Shown in pieces: positions 14,890 through 23,300 of a DNA stretch of 40,401 nt. Each line of letters begins with the position of its first letter. The first letter of the stretch is position 1. The position numbers were made by a program, and so were the translations under genes. The DNA is from Akkermansiaceae bacterium. GTDB lineage: Bacteria; Verrucomicrobiota; Verrucomicrobiia; Verrucomicrobiales; Akkermansiaceae. Where the stretch lies: the NCBI GenBank assembly GCA_903827375.1, contig CAIKHZ010000274.1, positions 1 through 40,401 of the forward strand, in the 5' to 3' direction. The notes beneath the pieces are model-generated. The model made no database searches. It saw nothing but the letters and a program-made list of their open reading frames with translations, and was not told where the DNA came from.

Positions 14890-17631
14890 ATGGCACAGCG
14901 TGTATTTCTCGGATGGGACCGGCCGTTTTTGACGCTGGCGGCGGAATGGATGTTAGATCGGCGCGAGCAACTGCCGGGTATGCTGGTGGTGGTGCCGACG
15001 GCGGAGAGCGGCCGGCGTCTTCGCGAGGCGTTGGCGGAGGGAGTGGGAGCGTTGTTGGCACCGCGCTTGACGACGCCGGGTTCGCTGATGATACTTGAGA
15101 GTGGCACAGGCGAGGTGGCACCGGAGTGGGCAGAACAAGTGGCGTGGGTGGAGGTGCTGGAGGGGGTGAGGGATTGGTCGGCGTATGAGGAGTTGTTTCC
15201 CGAGGCACCGGAAGCCGATGGAGAGTGGGCCGCAGGCATGGCCAGGGAGCTGGTGGAATTGCGGCGTTCCCTGCAGGAAAATGCCCTGACGCTCAACGCC
15301 GCAGCGCGACGACTGGCCGGCACGGTGGAGGCGGGGCGCTGGGACGCGCTCGCCCGGTTAGAAGGATGGGTCGAGCGGAAGTTGGAAAGTTGGGGCTACC
15401 AGAGTCGCAGCAGCAGGCTCGCTGGGGACTTCAAGATTCCGGCGACAGTTTCCCATATTGTGCTGGCAGGGGTGGCAGAAATGCCGCCGCTTATCGAACG
15501 GGCGCTGCTGGCATGGGCGAAGGATGGCGACTTGACGGTGTTGCTCGGAGCGCCGGAGGGGGAAGCCGATGGATTTTCGGTGATTGGGCGGCCGCTGCCG
15601 GTGTGGGGTGAGCGGCCTATGCCTTGGCCGGATGGCGAGCTTGGATCGGTGCAGGTGGTGGCAGATCCGCGCCAGCAAGCCGTGGAGGGGCTGCGGATCA
15701 TTGGCCGGGAAGGCACTGCCTCCAGTGATGTGGCACTGGGCGCTGCCGACACAGAAGTGGGCGAGGAATTGGCCCGGGCGCTAACTCGCGGTGGCTGGCC
15801 AGCCTTTCATCCGGCGGCACCCCAACCGGCGGCGGGGCTGGCGCGTTGGTTCCAAGTCTGGGGCCAGTGGCTCTCAGAGCCGACGTTGGCGGTCATGGCC
15901 GATTTGCTGACGCTGCCGGAAACCGGCAAACTTGTCGGTGGGCGTCGCGCACAGAAGGCCCGGCGTTTATCCGAGATGCGGGAGCGCTGGATGGTGATGC
16001 GCCGCGAGGATTTGCAGCGGCGCTTGGACACGGAGAAATTCCGCAGCGAGTTAGACAGGGCCTCAGCTGGGGAAGTGCTGGAGGCAGCTCTCACCTTGGA
16101 GAATTGGCGGGAGCGGTTTTTGCGCGACGATTTCCCCGGAGTCCTAGCTGAAATGTTAGACTCCCTAACTGAGTGTGGTCCGACGTCTGCCGAGATGGCA
16201 GCGAGCTTGGGCGAGTGGCTGGAGCAGGCCACATCGGTGATCCGAAAGCTGCGGCGCGGTGCAAGATTTTGGCTGGACTTGATGTTGGATGAAGTGTCCG
16301 CGCCAACGCCGCTACCGCCTGCAGGCCGGGTGATCGATGTTCACGGCTGGTTGGACTTGTACTTTGAATCGGGTCGCCAACTGGTGTTGTGCGGCATGAA
16401 CGACGGCAAAGTGCCGGCACGCAGCGGTGGGGAACCGTGGTTGAGCGAGACTGCCCGCGGATGCCTGGGCCTCATCACCGATGCGTCTCGAGCGGCCCGG
16501 GATGCCTTTCTGTTCAAGGCGATGGTGGAGGCACGCCGGGACGGTGGCCGGATAGACGTGCTATGTGGCAAGACTGGCAGCGGTGGCGAAACCTTGCTGC
16601 CATCGCGTTTGTTGTTGGCCGCCGAGCGCAAAGACTTGCCATTGCGGGTGACGACCTTGTTTCGCGAAATCGAACCACCGGAGGCGGGCCTGCGCTGGCA
16701 TGCCGACTGGCAATGGTCGCCGCGCAAACTTGAAGCGCCCAAGCGGATCAGTGTAACTTCGATCACTGATTACTTGGCGTGCCCGTTTCGGTATTTTTTG
16801 AAACACGTCGCCGGCATGCAGCAACCCGAGCCCGGGAGGGTTGAGTGGAATGCCAGGGACTTCGGCAGCGTCGCCCACGAGGTGCTGGAACGCTGGGGCA
16901 AAGACCTCGATGCCCGCGAGCTCAGCCACTCAGATCCGCTCACCCGCTGGCTCTCCACTCAACTCGACCGCGTCGTCGCCGAGTGGTTCGGCAAGCACCC
17001 ACCCATGGCTGTTAGGATCCAGGCCGAGTCGCTCCGCCAGCGCTTGGCGTGGCTCGCACTGGTCCAAGCGAAAAATCGCAGCGCGGGCTGGCAGGTGGTG
17101 GACGTCGAACGCAAAGTGGAACTCCCGTCCGGCGAGGCGTTGCTGGTGGCAAAAATCGACCGCGTTGACCGCCATTGCCAGAGTGGTGAGCTGCGGGTCA
17201 TTGACTACAAGACGGGCAAGGTGGACGGGGTTGCAAAGGCGCATCGCAGCAAGCTGACGGCCAACACCGTGGTGGCGGCACATCTGATGGATTCGCCAGC
17301 GCTGCATGAGCGCAACGAGAATGGCAAGGTGGTCAATTATCGTTGGACGAATCTGCAACTGCCAATGTATGCTTGGGCCTTGGTCCAGCGCAACGAGGCT
17401 CAGCCGAAGCTGTGCTATTTCACGTTAGGAGCCACCGAGGCCGATGTGGGCATGCAGGAGTGGGAGGATTTCTCTACAGAGGATTTGGCGGCTGCACAAG
17501 CCTGCGCAGTGTGGGTGGAGAATCAGGTATCTAGCAAAATTTTCAGCCCGCCGGCTGAAAACCCCAGTTACGACGACTACCGTATCTTGGGAGCCGGACG
17601 CAATCTTCAGGAGGCGATGAACCTTCACTAA
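14890..17631 (+). CDS. AddB-like PD-(D/E)XK nuclease family protein
   Basis: The 913-residue product resembles AddB/RexB, the nuclease half of a RecBCD-type end-processing enzyme. The N-terminal two thirds is a degenerate helicase fold without a Walker A motif. The C-terminal nuclease has GSVAHEVLE (His663), KIDRVD (Asp757) and VIDYKTGK (Asp772, Lys774). Cys631 in LACPFRYF matches the first iron-sulfur cysteine of AddB, but the CxxC...C trio after the nuclease motif is missing, so the cluster is probably absent. No addA-type helicase gene is adjacent; the following gene lies on the other strand. The start at ATG 14890 fits the N-terminal core; no ribosome-binding site is visible. Confidence 0.8.
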   Translation: MAQRVFLGWDRPFLTLAAEWMLDRREQLPGMLVVVPTAESGRRLREALAEGVGALLAPRLTTPGSLMILESGTGEVAPEWAEQVAWVEVLEGVRDWSAYEELFPEAPEADGEWAAGMARELVELRRSLQENALTLNAAARRLAGTVEAGRWDALARLEGWVERKLESWGYQSRSSRLAGDFKIPATVSHIVLAGVAEMPPLIERALLAWAKDGDLTVLLGAPEGEADGFSVIGRPLPVWGERPMPWPDGELGSVQVVADPRQQAVEGLRIIGREGTASSDVALGAADTEVGEELARALTRGGWPAFHPAAPQPAAGLARWFQVWGQWLSEPTLAVMADLLTLPETGKLVGGRRAQKARRLSEMRERWMVMRREDLQRRLDTEKFRSELDRASAGEVLEAALTLENWRERFLRDDFPGVLAEMLDSLTECGPTSAEMAASLGEWLEQATSVIRKLRRGARFWLDLMLDEVSAPTPLPPAGRVIDVHGWLDLYFESGRQLVLCGMNDGKVPARSGGEPWLSETARGCLGLITDASRAARDAFLFKAMVEARRDGGRIDVLCGKTGSGGETLLPSRLLLAAERKDLPLRVTTLFREIEPPEAGLRWHADWQWSPRKLEAPKRISVTSITDYLACPFRYFLKHVAGMQQPEPGRVEWNARDFGSVAHEVLERWGKDLDARELSHSDPLTRWLSTQLDRVVAEWFGKHPPMAVRIQAESLRQRLAWLALVQAKNRSAGWQVVDVERKVELPSGEALLVAKIDRVDRHCQSGELRVIDYKTGKVDGVAKAHRSKLTANTVVAAHLMDSPALHERNENGKVVNYRWTNLQLPMYAWALVQRNEAQPKLCYFTLGATEADVGMQEWEDFSTEDLAAAQACAVWVENQVSSKIFSPPAENPSYDDYRILGAGRNLQEAMNLH

Positions 17632-17641
17632 CGAGCGGGAT

Positions 17642-17842
17642 TCAGAACAGCGTGTAAATGAAAGGCGCTGCGCTGGTGCCGGCCAGAAATGTGAGCAAGC
17701 CTAACGCAAGCAGCAGGACCAGGATAGGCAACAGCCACCATTTTCGGTTCTCCTTCAAAAACCCCCATAACTCGGCGATAAAACCGCCAGTGACTTGTTG
17801 TTGGGCCGCGGCTTGTTCAAATTCGTTGCGTCGTTTGCTCAT
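17642..17842 (-). CDS. Small single-span membrane protein, DUF5989-like
   Basis: The 66-residue protein has a charged N-terminus, the segment LWGFLKENRKWWLLP, one hydrophobic helix, and the end AAPFIYTLF. This closing pattern is what I recall of DUF5989, a family of tiny membrane proteins of unknown role. It lies 54 bases downstream of the PBP1C gene's start-distal side in the opposite sense of the nuclease gene, and follows PBP1C on the minus strand, so co-transcription with PBP1C is likely. It meets the nuclease gene tail to tail with a 10-base gap. Confidence 0.65.
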   Translation of the reverse strand: MSKRRNEFEQAAAQQQVTGGFIAELWGFLKENRKWWLLPILVLLLALGLLTFLAGTSAAPFIYTLF

Positions 17843-17896
17843 GAATTACAGTAGTTCAGGTGTAAGCATTGGTTTTAGAATCCCTAGGTTTGCGTT

Positions 17897-20215
17897 TCAC
17901 CACGCCTTGACCTCGATCCAGGTGCTTGCATGGCCGCCGGAGGCGGTATCGGAGGCGTTGATCACGTGACGGCCCTCACGGATGAGCATGCGGGGGCCGG
18001 CGTTGCTGGTTTTGAACGGGAGTGAGGGGCAAGACCACTGCACCTCGCCAGCAGCCTCGGCCTGCAGTCGGATCCACTGGCTGTCTGGCGGAAGATCGGC
18101 GTCGAGATAATAGATGCTGCCGGGAGCTGGCTGGAGGATTCGCAACTCCAAGGCTGAGTCGGCAAGAGAAACCAATGACCCCAGACTATTTTCGGGACTC
18201 GCGAACCAAGGACCGTATTCGGCCGACAAACGCACCCGGCCAGCGGCGTCATAATCGTCCGGGCGGGCCGGTTCGGGTGGGAGCAAGCATTTCTCGTCAA
18301 TCCCCCCTCGTCGGTCGGCAGTCGCCATGCGACCCGTCAGAGGATCGATCTTGAAAGTGGCGACTTGCGGGGGTTGTGCGAACCAGGATGTGCCAAAGCG
18401 CGAGTGGAGGTGTTCGATGAGATCGTGCATCACTGGGGCGGCTCCGGTGACTCCGGTGATGTCGCGCATGGGTGTGCCGTCGGGATTTCCCACCCACACC
18501 GCAACTGTGAACTCGGGCGTGTAGCCAACCGTCCAGTTATCCCGGTAATCTGAACTGGTACCTGTCTTGCAAGCCACCGGAAAATCGAAACTCAGCCATG
18601 AGCCAAGCCCGAAAGCCGCAGCTCGGGCCGCGTTGTCCGCGAGCATGTCAGCCAGTAGATAGGCGGCACTGGCATCGAACACGCGGCGTGCCGGATCACA
18701 GGCAACCTGTCTGTTAGGTGCGGCGGGCGTTCTGCCTATCGCCTTCTGCGCGGCCAGACTGGTGCCGTGCTCCCCCACCTCCGCTTGAAAGTCATTGCTT
18801 CCCAACAGTCGATATGGACGGAACTCGCCGAGTCGGCCGAGGGTCGCGAAGGCATTGGTGAGTTCTAGCAAGCGAACCTCGCCGTTGCCGAGCGTGAGTC
18901 CGAGCCCGTAATAATCCGCCGGATGATCGAGCGTGGTGATGCCCACATCGCGCAACGCCCGGTGTAAGACAGATGGCCCGCCAACAAGCTCGAGGACGCG
19001 GATGGCAGCCACGTTGAGGGAATTGCCAAGGGCAAAACGCAGGCTGACCGGCCCATGAAAGCGGTGGTTGTAGTTGTTGGGCTGATAACTGCCAGTGGGC
19101 GTCGAAAAACTCGTCGGAACATCCGCCACAACCGTGCACGGCTGGGCCCCGTTTTCCAAAGCTAGCAGATAGGTGAACGGCTTGAGGGTCGAGCCGGAGG
19201 AACGCGCCATCCAGGCACCGTTGGTTTCACCTGAGCCGGCCAGTGCAAGAACTTCGCTGCTGCGGTTGTCCATGACCACCACGGCACCGCTGGTGGCGTG
19301 TTTATCGGTTAGCCGCTGGAGGTTTTCGGCAAGCGTACGTTCGGCGAAGCGGTTCAGTTCAAGGTCGAGGGTCGTGCGCAGCGGCCCGCCGCCTGGGTGG
19401 ATCAACCCACGGCGCGCCAGCAGAAGATTGACGAAATGGGGGGCCTCAAACTCGTGAGCTCGTGGTTTGAGGCGGATCGGTTCTTCGATGGCGCAGGAGT
19501 GGGCGGCAGCATCGAGATGGCCGCAGACGAGCATCCGTCCAAGCACCCACTTTTGGCGGGCACGAGTTGCGGGAAAATGCTCGTGCGGGTTGAGGCGGGA
19601 CGGGGCATTTGGCAACCCAGCAAGCAGCGCCGCCTCCGCTGCGCTCAGGTCCGAAGGCGGTTTGCCCAGATAATGCCAACTGGCGGCCGCAATGCCCGTT
19701 TGCAGGTCCCCGTAGTCTAACCTGTTCAGATATTCCGTTAGTATGCGATCCTTCTTCCACCTGTGCTCGACAGCGAGCGCCAACCATATCTCCCGCACTT
19801 TGTTGGCAAATGTGCGGGGCACCGGATCCGCCAGTTTGACAAGTTGCTGCGTTATGGTCGATGCACCAGAAGCCGGCCCAACCCCGCGAACTGCATCGCG
19901 GATGGCCCGGCAAATCGCTATCGGATCCACCCCAAGATGTGAGCGGAACCGGGCATCCTCCGCGCAGAGGGTGGCACCGATCAGCTGAGCTGACACATCA
20001 GTTAGCTCGCACTGACGGGAGAAACGGCGCTCATCGACGAGCAGCGCCCGCAGCGGCCGGCCGTATCGGTCCAGAAACTCAGTGCTCGCAGGAGGCGCGG
20101 ATTGAAGGGCGGCAGGCAACGGCGTGAGGCGCAACGCGATTTCAAGCAGTATGAAGCCGACCACCAGCACGAGCACAGCGCGGCGACACAATTTGCGAAT
20201 TCGAGTCTTCACCAT
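17897..20215 (-). CDS. pbpC: Penicillin-binding protein 1C (bifunctional peptidoglycan synthase)
   Basis: The product has 772 residues, as expected for PBP1C. One membrane anchor (about 8-28) is followed by a GT51 glycosyltransferase domain with EDARFRSHLG and GASTITQQLVK. A transpeptidase domain then has the active-site serine in SGSTLKP, the SxN motif in GNSLNVAA and CKTGTS. The C-terminal region (ILQPAPGSIYYLDADL onward) matches the PBP1C-specific tail domain. The enzyme polymerises lipid II glycans and may crosslink stems in the periplasm. The frame is open up to 20314, but ATG 20215 (MVKTRIRKL) gives a normal cytoplasmic N-terminus. The adhesin terminator lies just upstream, so it has its own promoter. 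Confidence 0.9.
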   Translation of the reverse strand: MVKTRIRKLCRRAVLVLVVGFILLEIALRLTPLPAALQSAPPASTEFLDRYGRPLRALLVDERRFSRQCELTDVSAQLIGATLCAEDARFRSHLGVDPIAICRAIRDAVRGVGPASGASTITQQLVKLADPVPRTFANKVREIWLALAVEHRWKKDRILTEYLNRLDYGDLQTGIAAASWHYLGKPPSDLSAAEAALLAGLPNAPSRLNPHEHFPATRARQKWVLGRMLVCGHLDAAAHSCAIEEPIRLKPRAHEFEAPHFVNLLLARRGLIHPGGGPLRTTLDLELNRFAERTLAENLQRLTDKHATSGAVVVMDNRSSEVLALAGSGETNGAWMARSSGSTLKPFTYLLALENGAQPCTVVADVPTSFSTPTGSYQPNNYNHRFHGPVSLRFALGNSLNVAAIRVLELVGGPSVLHRALRDVGITTLDHPADYYGLGLTLGNGEVRLLELTNAFATLGRLGEFRPYRLLGSNDFQAEVGEHGTSLAAQKAIGRTPAAPNRQVACDPARRVFDASAAYLLADMLADNAARAAAFGLGSWLSFDFPVACKTGTSSDYRDNWTVGYTPEFTVAVWVGNPDGTPMRDITGVTGAAPVMHDLIEHLHSRFGTSWFAQPPQVATFKIDPLTGRMATADRRGGIDEKCLLPPEPARPDDYDAAGRVRLSAEYGPWFASPENSLGSLVSLADSALELRILQPAPGSIYYLDADLPPDSQWIRLQAEAAGEVQWSCPSLPFKTSNAGPRMLIREGRHVINASDTASGGHASTWIEVKAW

Positions 20216-20288
20216 GAAATGCAAGAATGGGATTGGCTGCAAAAGTATGCAAAATCTCGCAAAAGTAAACCAGTCCTTTCTGCACTTC

Positions 20289-20326
20289 AAAAAAGATGGG
20301 CCGCCAGTCTGCACCGGCGGCCCATC
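20289..20326 (-). terminator. Intrinsic terminator of the adhesin gene
   Basis: A perfect 11-bp inverted repeat, GATGGGCCGCC (20295-20305) and GGCGGCCCATC (20316-20326), has a 10-base loop. Read on the minus strand it is followed by six T residues (20294-20289). It lies 66 bases past the adhesin stop and about 75 bases before the pbpC start. Confidence 0.85.
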
Positions 20327-20391
20327 AATTATCTATCCGATTTCGTGTCTAATATCTAGCGAGGCTTCGCCTCAATATTCAAAATCCCCCC

Positions 20392-23300
20392 CTATGGCAC
20401 GACCATCAAGCGGCAGAATTTTCTAGTGATGCCTGGGCCGCTTGGCAGGGTGAAGCTCACTTGGCCGCCTGGGGGCGGGGTGGTGGCGACGTCGGAGGGA
20501 TTGGCTGCAGCCCAGCTGCTCAGGTCATCGGACACTTGGACCTCGAACGAGGTGACTGCATTTTGATAGGGCCAGGTGACCTTGCCGGCGATGATGCCCG
20601 GGTTGGTGGCCATACCGGTTGCTCCCATGAAGTAGGCGACGCCGTTGGAAACGCCATCGTTGTTGAAGTCATCGCTAGGGGTGCCATCACCGGCGTAATT
20701 GTGTGCCCAAGATGCGTAGCCGCCACCACCGCTGCTCGTAACCGTCAGGATCACGTCATTGCCGGTGATGGAAATGACGCCTGTCAGGCCGCTGGCGACG
20801 CCGTTGCCGGCGAATATGGGTGTTGGATTAGCCGTGCCGGAGATGGCGGACGAGGAGGCGGCCAGGGTATAAACCCCCGTGCCCAAGGCCGTGCCGGGCA
20901 CCACCACCGTGATCACGTTGCCGTTGAGCGCAAGCGTGCTCTGGGAAACCAACAGCGCGGGATGGGTGCTGTCCGTCCCCGCCGATGCCCCGCTCCAGAC
21001 GAGTGAAACCGGTTGTGCGCCCAAGCTGACTGTCCCGGCGGAGTTGCCTTGGATAAGCGCGGCATCCGTGCCGGGAGTGGTGCCCGTGCCGCTGGCCGTC
21101 AGCGAACTGGCGGAGCCGAGGGTGTAATTGAGATGCCCAGACACATCGAAGGTCGCACCGGCTGCGATGGCAATCGCCGAGCTAGGTGACAGATTCGGCG
21201 CTTGATTGGCTGGCAGATTCGCCGGAGGGACCCATTGGTTGCTGATCCCGTAGAAGTGGTAGGATCCGGCCCCGCTGTTATTAATGGTCAGCGAAATCGA
21301 TGTCTGGCCCGGACCGGTCTTGTAGATATACGATTGAACCCAGGCGTTTTGCTGGGTGATGCCCAGTGCCGAGAGGGTCGCGTTGCCCTCGGGATGGTTT
21401 TGGTCGATGGAGGGCGAGGTGTACTCGACGCTGCCGTCGTTACCGACGTCGTAAGAGACCGAGAAGCTTCTGCCGTTGCTGGTATCCCACTGTTTTTCGT
21501 AGAGGCGAACGTCATACCATGTTTCTGGAGCGAGGCCGGTAAGCACGACGGTCCGCGCGGGTTGGGTTCCATAGTTAAAATGACTGAAGAGATCCAGCAG
21601 ACTGCCTGTCACATCGTTCCAACCGCCGAGATTGGTGCCAATTGGGACACCGCCAAAATTGCTGCCGCCTATCGAGTTTTCGATGGTGACGGCACCGTAG
21701 GTCTCGGTTGCCAGGCTGCCCGCAGCCAGAGGTCCAGCCCCTGCCCCTGCGAAGGGAACCCCGTTGACCGCCACACTGCCGCCGTCTGGATTGATGGCAT
21801 GTGTGTAGGTGTTGTCCGTGGAAATACCCGAGTCGCCGTCGCCGGTGATCTTGAAGTAGTTAATCCCTGGAGCCAAGGCCAGCGTGCCGGCGCTGATCGT
21901 GGTCGCACCGGTGTAGATGTTAGCACCCGAGAGCGTCAGCGTGCCGGCTCCCACCTTGGTGATGCCATACGATCCCACGTCGTGGTAGATCGCACTGCTG
22001 ATGGTCAGGGAATCGGCGTCCACACCGATGATGGAGTCCGAGTCCACGGCGAAATTAGTGGTCATCGCGTTGTTGCCACTGATGCTGCGGATGGCCCCTA
22101 AGCCGCCGACACCGGCACCTGCGATGTGCATGTGTTCGTCCATGGAAATGCCACCTTGCAGCGCCAGCGTCGCGCCGTCTCTCAGATGCGTCATGGTGTT
22201 GCCGTTGAATCCACCGATACCCAAGGCTTTGCCATTTTTCGCCAGGATCGTGCCCGAATTGATGAACGTCTGGCCGGAGTAGGAGTTAGCGCTGGTCAAA
22301 ATCGCTGTGCCCGGGCCGTTCATGGTGATGCCGCCGATGTTATTGATATTGCTGTTGACGTTTAGCGTCCGGCCCGCACCGATGTTCCAAGTCACCCCGG
22401 CAAACAGCGGGTACTGGCCATTGTTCATCGTCAGGTCTTTGCTATCGGTTGCGATATTGATCCCCCCATCGCTATTCTGAATGAGGCAATCCGTGAGTCC
22501 GTTAGAGAAGACGATATCAGTCGTTAGGCCACTGTTGAGATTGAGCCAATTGGTTCCTTTGTACCAGTCGAGGGCCACGTTGCCGTTGACGGTGTTGCCG
22601 TCAAAGGTGGCACTTTGCCAGTTGCCCGCGATCAAGCCTCCTAACCAATTGCTGGTGTCGCCGTTCTGAGCCCAGCGACCATTGCCGTTGCCGGTCCAGG
22701 TGCCTGCCGCCAAAATTTCCGCCGTCACGGTGGTCGGTTGCGCCAGGGTGTAATTGGCCTGCGACGCCCCACCGAGGGTCGAGGTGGAGATGACGCTTTG
22801 GACGCCCACCGTCGCGCCGGCAAAAACCGCTGAGAGCGTGACCGACACCGTGTCGCCGCTGATCACCCCGCTAAGTGTGCCACTGAGCGTGGTGCCGCCT
22901 GTGGTGCCGTCAATGATCTTGTTTGTTGCTGAAGCATTGGCAATCGTCAGCACCTTCGGTGCCACAATTTGGCTGCTCAAGGCAGCGGACACGCCACTGC
23001 TGAAATTCGAGTCGCCCGCATACAGCGCTATGATATTGGCATGGGTGCCGGCCGTCAGTGCCGTCACCGATGGCGTGATGGTGCAAATGCCGGCGTCGCC
23101 GGATACCAGCGGATAGGTGCCGAGGGTCGTGTCGCCGTCTTTCAAGGTCACCAGACCGGTAGGAGGCGTGGTGTTCGGCGTGACCGCCACGTCGAAGGAC
23201 ACGGAATCGCCGTAGGTCGTGCTGTCGGTGGTGCCGTCATGGCGGGTTACCGTGATGGTTGGGGTAACGATGTTAGAGGCAACCACCAAGTTGACGCGGC

